The notes beneath the pieces were generated by a model. The model was not told the origin of the DNA and searched no databases. It saw nothing but the letters and a program-made list of their open reading frames with translations. From positions 1 to 20,352 of the IMG/VR virus record IMGVR_UViG_3300024344_000164: a DNA stretch of 20,352 nucleotides, one strand, 5' to 3'. This document shows positions 6,004-13,778 of this stretch, piece after piece; position 1 is the stretch's first letter; the number at the start of each line of letters is the position of its first letter. A program made the position numbers and the translations under genes. The DNA comes from a virus.

Positions 6004-6198
6004 CTAGTCAGTTATTTTCATAAAAGCCCATATAGCACCAAGCACACCACCTATTGCTAAAAATACTTTTATTCCTCCAACTCCCATGTTGGATGTAGCG
6101 TTCAAATCTCTAATTTGTTTTTGCATAATGTTTAAATCTTCTCTGATGTAGCGAACATCTGTTTTTAGTTCAGCTATTTCTTTTTCCCACTCAGCCAT
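6004..6198 (-). CDS. Coiled coil plus C-terminal TM, holin/XhlA-like topology, 64 aa
   Basis: Residues 1-33 form a charged coiled coil (EKEIAELKTDVRYIREDL, MQKQIRDL) and residues 41-60 a membrane span (GGIKVFLAIGGVLGAIWAFM), with a four-residue polar end. This is the layout of XhlA-type haemolysin/holin-associated proteins and of several phage small membrane proteins. The sequence is too short to assign the family firmly. Its ATG overlaps the TAA of the 1457-aa gene (TAATG), so its translation probably depends on ribosomes finishing that giant frame. It begins the membrane cassette that continues to 1313. Confidence 0.84.
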   Translation of the reverse strand: MAEWEKEIAELKTDVRYIREDLNIMQKQIRDLNATSNMGVGGIKVFLAIGGVLGAIWAFMKITD

Positions 6199-9100
6199 TA
6201 TACTATTCTATTTCTTCCGGGTTGATTTTTAATTTGTTCTTGATTTATACCAATTCCTTCATTGGCTTGTAAAGAACGTTCATCTTCGTTATCATAAAAT
6301 GATTTAGAATTAGTGTTAGCATAACTAGAAAATATTTCTTTAGCTCTTTCTTGAGATTCAAAATAAGGCATCCAATCTTTGTAAGGTGTTTCCCATTCTC
6401 CTTGACCACCAAATTTATTTGCAAATTCTGGTAATCCTTCTGTATCACCTCTAGATATTCTTATCATAGGTTTCATCCACCATTTCAAAAAGTCTTTTCT
6501 AATTGTTGGTTTTAATAATCCTTTGTCAAAAATAACAGTAGCTAAAAGATATGATGCCTCTGGGTCAGTTGCCATTTGTTCTAGCATTCTACCTTTTCTA
6601 AATCTCACATCTTGAATTAACAATTCTGTTAATACATAACGAGGAGATACAACACCTCTTGCAATTGAGTACATTCTAGATATAATTTGCTCAACTCTAA
6701 ATTGTCTTGGTAATTGGTCAACTGTTGCAGGTGTGATATCACCGACTACAACATTTAATAAAGAACGCATTTCTTCTAGTTCTTCAAATCTATTTTGTCC
6801 TGTTATAGGATTTTTACCCATAAACTTTTTTAAAATATTTCTATTACTATCAATATATTCTTCAAATACATCAATCTTCATATCAAGTACTCCTTTAAAT
6901 CCCTTTTTACCTCTGCTTCCTATATCTCCTATTTGTATTCCCTGTCTTCCGGCATTAGAAAATAAAGATTCCATTGCCCCATCATATAACATACGTTCAA
7001 AACCTTGCATAGCAACTTTATCACCACTATCTTTAATAATTTTTGCAACAGCAGAAGCTAAATCAGTATTGCCACCACCATAACTGCTATCTAAAATGGC
7101 TTTTCTAAAGTCCTCTTCTTTTGTTATTCCTTTTAATTGTTTTAGATTTTCTATATCTACATTACCTAAATCTTTTGTTAATGCCTCATCTACTCCTCGT
7201 TTCATTCTATCACCTACATATTGAACATCTTTTTCTAAACGTCTAAATACAGGTTCTAAAACTGTTTGTATTCTAGATATAGTTTCTTTATTTGTAGGGA
7301 AAGAACCTGATGCAATTTGTCCTGCAATTTTTCTTCCATACTCTGTTGTTTCTGGGTCATCTAATTTATGTCCTAAAACATCAGAAAATTCTTCGAACCA
7401 TCCATCTTTAGGTTTTTTATTTAATTCTAATTTATTTATTAATGCTTCATTCATTAATTTTTTTGCTGTTTTTAAATCTTCTGCATCATCAAAGATAGAA
7501 TTAAATAATCGTTTTGATTCAACAGGGTCTTTTGCATCCATAAATACATCAAAAAGATTTGTTGAACCTGTTAGTCTATCACCACTTCTGCTTTTAGCAA
7601 TTAATTTTTTAGCAATTCCTCTTCTCCATACTGAACCAATTGTTCTGTACCAATTATCATTTGCTTTTTTCCAAGCTATTGCTGATTTATCACCACCTTC
7701 TCCTGCAAATTTATTTAAACTTGCTGTAATGCTATCAGCTAAATCCATATTTAACCATGCATTAGTTTTATTTGTAGCATTTAATGCACTATTTGCTCCA
7801 CTGTATAGCCCCTGTCTCCATCTAACTAAATCTTTTAATGAAATTTTCAAATTAATTTCTGGTAATTGTGCTCCAGTATACAGAGCTAGTGACTCTATTA
7901 AAGCTTGTGGCCCATTAGTTTCCAGTATATTTGCTATTTCATCTGGTGTTTTCTTTAAAACTCCTTCTGCATATTGTGCTAAAGCTTCAACATTTGTTTG
8001 TTCACCACTACCAAATTTTTCTATTAATCCCTGTTCTCTTTTTTCTACAAGTTCATCATAGAATTTCATTTCTGGTGTCCCTAGTCCTGCTAATCTTCTT
8101 GCATCATCAGGATTTTCATCCATTAATTTATATATTCGTCCTCCAAAATCTGCTGCGATTTCATTAGCCATATTTTCATTTAAAGAAACATTATCTTTAT
8201 ATCCCGGAATTTCATCATACATTCTATGACCTGCATCAAAGTCTACTTTAGATACTTTATTAATTAATTTTTCTGATGCTGTTCCAAATTTATTTAATGA
8301 AGCATCACTAGATAGTCCTCTATCAACTAATAAAATACTACGATTATTTCCATTAACATCTTTATACCCATATCGTACAACACCATTTCTTGAAAATAAA
8401 TCTTTCATATTTGTAGAATCTGCACCTTGTACAAAAGATGGAATTTCATTATAATTAATACGTTTTAAAAATGTTCCCGGTTTATCTGGGTCTTCAAGTC
8501 TTAAAAATCCTGCTTCATCTAAATCAAATGCTCTTGATTCTAACAGTTCACTTGCCGCACCATCTATTTGCTGTGTTTCAATTTTTAATTTTGTAACGTT
8601 TGCATCAATTATTTTATTAACTTCATTATGATTATAACTTTGTAAACGTTCATAATTATCATTAACTTGTTTTTTAAATGCACGTAATAAACTTCCAAAT
8701 CTTGAATCACCATATTGTTGTGCACCATATTCCATTAATATTTCATTTAATGCATTAGATTGTTCCGCAATTCTTTTTTGCATTTCTAATTTATTTGGGT
8801 CTCTAAGTATATTTGTTATGCTTGGTAATTTACCTACATTAGCTCTACCCATAACTCGTGATTCAATTGTTTGTAACGCACTTAAATTAAGTGAATGTGA
8901 TAACATTGAATAAACTCTACCTGAACCATCATCATATTTACTTAACATTTCATGTAATACTTCTAATTGTAACTTAATATCTTCTCTCATTTCTCTAGGA
9001 AGTTTATCAATTTCATCAGCTAATCTTCTAAACTCTCTTAATTTAGTTCTTTCTGCTTTTTTAATTATACCTCCTGTCATTGATGGGAATGTTGTAGCCA

Positions 9101-10571
9101 TTCTTGAATAAGAAGCCTTAACTGAATCAGGCATATTTAATATTTCTCTTTCCTTAAACCCAATTCCACGTAAAAATGCATTTGTTTTTTCTGCATTATC
9201 TAATGTATCACTAGATTTCCATCTCATTGCGTTTACCCAGTCACCCCCATAACGAACAGCACCACCAATTAATCTAGGCCCCATTAAGCCGCCACCAATT
9301 TCTCCGATTACAGAAGCCCATCGTCCTAGAACTTCCTGTGCTGTCATTCCCATTGTTGCTGAAGCTAACATTGCATAAGTTTCTGCCTCTGCAAATGCTC
9401 CTGCCGGTAATGCTTTCATCCATAAACCTTCTGTTGTATACAAATCAACATTCTTAATCATTTTTTCAGCTTCTTTTGCACCTTGTTCAGCCGAAACTTT
9501 TTTTCTAATTTCTCTTGTAGTTACTCTTGATTTTTTCAAAGCTTCCATTTGTTCTTTAGTACTTTGTTTTACAATATTACCATTTTTATCTATAACTAAA
9601 CCTTTTCTAGCAATACTTTCAACTTCACCTCTACTCATACTTTTAACTTTAGCTACTTGTAATATCGCATCATCATATTTTGTTCCGCTTTCAACTAAAC
9701 TTTTAACCATTGTTGCAGCCCCAGTTCGTGCTTCTTTAATACCTGCTGCTTTATCTCCAAAATACCTAACATATTTTTTTGCTCTTAATACTCTTCCTAA
9801 ACCTAATGTTCCTATAGTCCCTAATTCAGCCGCTAAAATTTCAGCAAAATTTCCTATTTTTCCTAGTTCTTGTCCTTCAAATGGTGCTATAATATGACCA
9901 TCTGGTGTTAGTACTCCTTGCTCTTTATCAACCATTTTTAACCAGTAATGATGTTTCCATCTGTTTGCTGAATTATCATTTGGACGAGCTACATCTAATC
10001 GTACAAAATCTCTAGGATTTGCTGTAACATATGCCCAAGCTTCCATAGGGCCATCTGGATTACCTGTTGTCAATGCTCTACGTCTAGCATTTGCAATATA
10101 CTTTTCTATTGGGTCTTTTCTGCTATCATATTTAAAAGCAGGTAACCCCATATACCTATTATGAATCCAGTCAAGAGGTTTTGCTAAATTTTGTGGGTCT
10201 ACCCCTTCTCTTACTAAATCAACTAAACCATTCCATACTAAAGCAGTGCCTCTTATTGAGCCTTTTCTAGCACGTTCATGTACAGGGTCATTTTGTGCTG
10301 CATTTTTATTATAAATTAATCCTCCTTTAGGATTATTTGCATTCGTACTTGCTAATGAAAAAATTGCATCAGACGCTGCTTCTTCATCATCAATACGACT
10401 ATCCCATGTTTCTTGATTTTGCCTTTTAAAATATTCTGTTAAAGTATTTAATGAATTTGCACCATATTTTTCTTCAAAATCATATTCACCAATTTCTATA
10501 AACTCATCAAATAAATCTCTTGATTTCTGTTTAGCTATAAATTTTCTTTTTTCATCTGATGTCATTACCAT
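6198..10571 (-). CDS. Giant internal-virion/ejection-type protein, 1457 aa
   Basis: By far the longest gene, over a fifth of the window. It is mostly charged alpha-helix with coiled-coil potential. Two less polar zones stand out: about residues 241-262 (FAEILAAELGTIGTLGLGRV) and about 388-440 (Gly/Ala-rich, including GEIGGGLMGPRLIGGAVRYG). These could interact with membrane. No lytic transglycosylase, protease or other catalytic signature was found. Size, helix content, weak hydrophobic zones and position after the fibre and neck genes, directly after another large helical protein, resemble the internal core/ejection proteins of short-tailed phages (gp15/gp16-like). This is inference from architecture, not sequence homology. 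The first ATG (10571) is preferred over one two codons later because an AAGGAG lies about ten bases upstream. Confidence 0.9.
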   Translation of the reverse strand: MVMTSDEKRKFIAKQKSRDLFDEFIEIGEYDFEEKYGANSLNTLTEYFKRQNQETWDSRIDDEEAASDAIFSLASTNANNPKGGLIYNKNAAQNDPVHERARKGSIRGTALVWNGLVDLVREGVDPQNLAKPLDWIHNRYMGLPAFKYDSRKDPIEKYIANARRRALTTGNPDGPMEAWAYVTANPRDFVRLDVARPNDNSANRWKHHYWLKMVDKEQGVLTPDGHIIAPFEGQELGKIGNFAEILAAELGTIGTLGLGRVLRAKKYVRYFGDKAAGIKEARTGAATMVKSLVESGTKYDDAILQVAKVKSMSRGEVESIARKGLVIDKNGNIVKQSTKEQMEALKKSRVTTREIRKKVSAEQGAKEAEKMIKNVDLYTTEGLWMKALPAGAFAEAETYAMLASATMGMTAQEVLGRWASVIGEIGGGLMGPRLIGGAVRYGGDWVNAMRWKSSDTLDNAEKTNAFLRGIGFKEREILNMPDSVKASYSRMATTFPSMTGGIIKKAERTKLREFRRLADEIDKLPREMREDIKLQLEVLHEMLSKYDDGSGRVYSMLSHSLNLSALQTIESRVMGRANVGKLPSITNILRDPNKLEMQKRIAEQSNALNEILMEYGAQQYGDSRFGSLLRAFKKQVNDNYERLQSYNHNEVNKIIDANVTKLKIETQQIDGAASELLESRAFDLDEAGFLRLEDPDKPGTFLKRINYNEIPSFVQGADSTNMKDLFSRNGVVRYGYKDVNGNNRSILLVDRGLSSDASLNKFGTASEKLINKVSKVDFDAGHRMYDEIPGYKDNVSLNENMANEIAADFGGRIYKLMDENPDDARRLAGLGTPEMKFYDELVEKREQGLIEKFGSGEQTNVEALAQYAEGVLKKTPDEIANILETNGPQALIESLALYTGAQLPEINLKISLKDLVRWRQGLYSGANSALNATNKTNAWLNMDLADSITASLNKFAGEGGDKSAIAWKKANDNWYRTIGSVWRRGIAKKLIAKSRSGDRLTGSTNLFDVFMDAKDPVESKRLFNSIFDDAEDLKTAKKLMNEALINKLELNKKPKDGWFEEFSDVLGHKLDDPETTEYGRKIAGQIASGSFPTNKETISRIQTVLEPVFRRLEKDVQYVGDRMKRGVDEALTKDLGNVDIENLKQLKGITKEEDFRKAILDSSYGGGNTDLASAVAKIIKDSGDKVAMQGFERMLYDGAMESLFSNAGRQGIQIGDIGSRGKKGFKGVLDMKIDVFEEYIDSNRNILKKFMGKNPITGQNRFEELEEMRSLLNVVVGDITPATVDQLPRQFRVEQIISRMYSIARGVVSPRYVLTELLIQDVRFRKGRMLEQMATDPEASYLLATVIFDKGLLKPTIRKDFLKWWMKPMIRISRGDTEGLPEFANKFGGQGEWETPYKDWMPYFESQERAKEIFSSYANTNSKSFYDNEDERSLQANEGIGINQEQIKNQPGRNRIV

Positions 10572-10573
10572 TA

Positions 10574-12760
10574 TTATTCTTCTCCTTGTATATTTGGAAC
10601 TCTATTATCAATTGTTTCATCCGTACTCCCTATTTTATTTAATAAAGATTGAGGAACATTTGGTAAATATCGTTTTAAATAAGCTTCTTTCATAAGTTTT
10701 GCTATAGGTATATCTCCTTTATATCCGCTAAACATTGTATTAGCTAAACGTGCTATAGCTTTATCAAGACCATAGTATGCTGTTTCTGGTATATCAGGCA
10801 GTTGTCCCGGTTCTTGAATTTGAAACTCTTGTTGTACTTCTGTGCCTAATAAATCATGTATAGCTTGAGCAACATTCCAATAATTCATTTGTTTATCACC
10901 ACCATATGTAATAGTCTCACCTTTTAACCACTCGATTTGAGAAGCTAAAGGTTTATTTTCCCATTTATCTTCTATGCCAAAATCAGGTAATTGATTTATA
11001 TCACTTATTTTTTGTTCTAATTCATTATCTGGAATAATCATTAATTTTTGCCTATCACTCATTCCCTGAAATAAAGTTCCTATATCTTTATCATTAACAG
11101 CCGATACAAGTTGTCCTCTATCATCAAGTTTAACATCTGGTGCAGCACCATAATTATCATCCATAAATTTTCGTATTACTGCAACTCGTTTACTCATAAT
11201 TTTATTTGGTTTAAATATAGTTTCATATTCATCCCATAAATTTTGTTTAGCTTTTATAAAATTATTATATTTTGCCATAATTGCAGCCCCATGTTCAGAA
11301 GTTTCTCCAGAAAATATTTCTGCAGAAATTTGTGATTTACGTACAGAATCTTTAATAATATCTAATCGTGCTATTACCGAAGTTGCATCACTTAACCATC
11401 CACCTTTAACACGTTTTAATGCTTGTTCAAAGTCATTATCAGATACTGCTTTACCACCAGAACCTTGTTCAATTTTTGCTAATCTATAAGCAATGCTAAT
11501 TGTTAAAACATCTTTTTGAGCTTCAATTACTTGATTAACATAATCTTGTTTCATCCCTGAATCTTTCATTTTTCGATAAGCTGAATTTAATGTATCATAT
11601 GCTTCTTGCATTTGTATATGAGTTGTAGAATCAGCAGCCATGTCTCCAAAATCTACAATTCCAAGTTCTCTATTATGTCCACTAACAATTTCTCCCATCA
11701 AACTTGATAATTTTCTTAATTGAGCATCCGGGCCATAAACTGCTTCTGCTAAAATTTGAGAAATTGCTGCTGCGGCACCGGCTGTTCCAGACTCTTCATA
11801 AAATCCTCTTAATTTATCAATTTCTGTTATGAGAAGTTCTGTTTCAGCTAAAGCATTTTGTGCAACACCTGCCATTTGTTTTACTGTTTCTTCTGAGTTA
11901 CCCATAGATACTTTTGTATAGGAATCTCCACTTCTATTTAATTTATATTTTTTATGGCCTACATATAAAGCTTCAACAATTTGACTATCACTTAAACCAT
12001 AAGATGCTTGAAGTTCAGCTAATTCTCTCATATATGTATGTGTAGTAATATATTTTTTACTTCTTTGGTATCCTAATGTTGCTGCAACTTTCATCCAAGG
12101 CTGTTGATTTGATGCTTGTGTTTCTGACATATTACCATACTGACCATTTGTTAATACTTCATGTCCAAAATTGTCACCATAAGTTTCTTCAAAATTTGGT
12201 ATGTTTTCCCAATCAAAATCTTCAGGATGTTCTGTTACTATATCTTTATTAATATTTAATGTTTCCCCAGTTTTATCATCAATCTTTTTATCTAATTCCC
12301 ATGTTGGGTCAACACCTCTAATACCTTCAAAAAATCTGTTCCCTAAAACATTTTCTAAATTACTATAATCATAAGCCTGTATAACATTATTACCTTCACC
12401 ATCTGGACGATAATGAAAAAAATCATTTGCTTTTGCTACTAAATATGATTGTAAATTATCTAGGTCATATGCACTCATTGATTGTAATGCTTTTATATTG
12501 TCAGGATTATCAAAGGCTCTTACAGCATTATTAAACAATACTCTTCGTTTTGCAGGGTCATTAGGAGCATTTGTTAAATCAGAACCATATTGAATATGAA
12601 AATCACCAAAAAATTCATCATCTAATTCTTCATTTAGATGTTTTTGTTTTTGTAATGACATCGTTTCTATTTCTTTTTGACCTGCAAGATTTCTTTGTTC
12701 TTGCATAATATCTGAAAATTTACCGGCTGCTCCACCAATAAATGCGTATAATCCTGCCAT
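10574..12760 (-). CDS. Large helical virion protein, ejection-type candidate, 728 aa
   Basis: It begins with a short Gly/Ala-rich stretch (MAGLYAFIGGAAGKF). The rest is long charged helices broken by an acidic, aromatic segment at about residues 110-205 (including DDKTGETLNINKDIV and HPEDFDWENIPNFEE). There is no signal peptide, no clear transmembrane span and no recognised enzyme motif. The gene is joined to the 189-aa gene by a TAATG overlap and to the 1457-aa gene by a two-base gap, so the three are surely co-expressed. The pairing of a ~700-aa and a ~1400-aa helical protein parallels gp15 and gp16 of T7-like phages. A structural or internal-virion role is likely; the exact one is inferred. 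Ribosome site GAGGAGG. Confidence 0.9.
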   Translation of the reverse strand: MAGLYAFIGGAAGKFSDIMQEQRNLAGQKEIETMSLQKQKHLNEELDDEFFGDFHIQYGSDLTNAPNDPAKRRVLFNNAVRAFDNPDNIKALQSMSAYDLDNLQSYLVAKANDFFHYRPDGEGNNVIQAYDYSNLENVLGNRFFEGIRGVDPTWELDKKIDDKTGETLNINKDIVTEHPEDFDWENIPNFEETYGDNFGHEVLTNGQYGNMSETQASNQQPWMKVAATLGYQRSKKYITTHTYMRELAELQASYGLSDSQIVEALYVGHKKYKLNRSGDSYTKVSMGNSEETVKQMAGVAQNALAETELLITEIDKLRGFYEESGTAGAAAAISQILAEAVYGPDAQLRKLSSLMGEIVSGHNRELGIVDFGDMAADSTTHIQMQEAYDTLNSAYRKMKDSGMKQDYVNQVIEAQKDVLTISIAYRLAKIEQGSGGKAVSDNDFEQALKRVKGGWLSDATSVIARLDIIKDSVRKSQISAEIFSGETSEHGAAIMAKYNNFIKAKQNLWDEYETIFKPNKIMSKRVAVIRKFMDDNYGAAPDVKLDDRGQLVSAVNDKDIGTLFQGMSDRQKLMIIPDNELEQKISDINQLPDFGIEDKWENKPLASQIEWLKGETITYGGDKQMNYWNVAQAIHDLLGTEVQQEFQIQEPGQLPDIPETAYYGLDKAIARLANTMFSGYKGDIPIAKLMKEAYLKRYLPNVPQSLLNKIGSTDETIDNRVPNIQGEE

Positions 12761-13329
12761 TATATTCCTCCTCGTTTAGGCATAAATCCACCTAAGTCTT
12801 GTGGTAATTGTGCCATTTGTTCTTCAATAGCTTGAGCTTCTTCCATTTCCATATCTGGTTGCTCTTCCTGTTGCCCTTCTTGTGCTGCTAATAATGCTGC
12901 ATATTTATCAGGTTCATTTTCATTAAGCATCATCATTAAATCATTATCATCAACACTATTTTGTTCTTCAGGAGGAACATTAAATAATACAGCTTCTATA
13001 TTATTATTTCTTGCTTCTCCAATAAAATATGTCGCTAATGCAGGTTTAATTATTTCTGCTGTATCAGGAGACCATTTACCTTCTACAAATCCCATAAATG
13101 TAATCGTATTTACCATAGATTCTATAGGTGTACCTGCCGCCATTAAATCTAGCATATTAACTTTTACTTTTGGTTGACTTTCTATTTTTTCAATAATACC
13201 TATAGCTGCTTCATCTGGTTTAGAATGCTGTGGGGGATTTTCCCAAGGACGATTTTGTAATGTTGAAGTCATTCCTTCTCCGGGAATAGGTCTATTAAAT
13301 GGGTCAATATTTTGTAGTTGTTTTTTCAT
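12760..13329 (-). CDS. Conserved structural-region protein, 189 aa
   Basis: Three parts are visible. The N-terminus is Pro-rich with PFNRPIPGEGM and RPWENPPQ (10-35). A central helical domain carries LDLMAAGTPIE (60-70) and GFVEGKWSPD (80-89). The C-terminus is acidic, Gln/Met/Glu-rich (about 140-180, EGQQEEQPDMEMEEAQ) and ends in a short basic tail (PKRGGI). I recall the PGEGMT...PWE...PP and EGKWSPD motifs from structural regions of marine T4-like and other phages, without a defined function. The acidic tail could suit a chaperone or scaffold-like role, which is speculation. Both ends are TAATG junctions with the neighbouring genes. Confidence 0.86.
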   Translation of the reverse strand: MKKQLQNIDPFNRPIPGEGMTSTLQNRPWENPPQHSKPDEAAIGIIEKIESQPKVKVNMLDLMAAGTPIESMVNTITFMGFVEGKWSPDTAEIIKPALATYFIGEARNNNIEAVLFNVPPEEQNSVDDNDLMMMLNENEPDKYAALLAAQEGQQEEQPDMEMEEAQAIEEQMAQLPQDLGGFMPKRGGI

Positions 13330-13769
13330 TATGATAATTTCTCACTTCCTAAACCAATTGTTGGTGATGCAGCTTCAGATGATGTTGATTTACTATAAAT
13401 ATCATAGTTACCAATTCTATTTTTTCTGTATACAGCTTCCATATATGGTTGATTTGCTAAAGTATCCATTCCTGTTTTTACAGAAAAATTATTTTGATTA
13501 AATAATTCTTGTAATGCTTCTTTCATTGCTCTAACTTGTGCTTTATCACCACTAGGACTAGGAGCATAAGTTGTAATACCGGGTAATGTAAACCCTGCTT
13601 GTTGTACTCTTTCTTGTATTCCTGCAGTACCATCTTTATCAGCACCTAAAAATTTTCTACCTATATCTATAAATCCTTTTGCCTCCCCTAATTCTGCTGT
13701 CCCACTTAAAACTTTAGATACCAGTGGTGTACCTGCTACAATTAAAGGTAATATTGATTTTAAATCCAT
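13329..13769 (-). CDS. Hypothetical structural-region protein, 146 aa
   Basis: The N-terminus is mildly hydrophobic (LKSILPLIVAGTPLVSKVLSG, about 3-23), possibly an amphipathic or weak membrane segment. It is followed by Gly-rich and helical stretches (EALQELFNQNNF) and a Ser/Ala-rich end. No cysteine and no recognised motif is present. It is joined to the 189-aa gene by TAATG and follows the 578-aa hendecad protein by nine bases, with an AGGAG ribosome site overlapping that gap. Its place between a fibre-like protein and the ejection-type giants suggests a minor virion component. Confidence 0.83.
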   Translation of the reverse strand: MDLKSILPLIVAGTPLVSKVLSGTAELGEAKGFIDIGRKFLGADKDGTAGIQERVQQAGFTLPGITTYAPSPSGDKAQVRAMKEALQELFNQNNFSVKTGMDTLANQPYMEAVYRKNRIGNYDIYSKSTSSEAASPTIGLGSEKLS

Positions 13770-13778
13770 TCTAATCTC

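Noticed and set aside
6733-8167. Three + strand frames opposite the 1457-aa gene
   Set aside because: They are hydrophobic antisense readings of a long AT-rich helical gene, and the sense frame continues unbroken through all of them.
6198-10571. Lytic transglycosylase domain in the 1457-aa protein, as in T7 gp16
   Set aside because: I looked for the Glu-centred helix and the conserved Gly/Gln signature and found none that was convincing.
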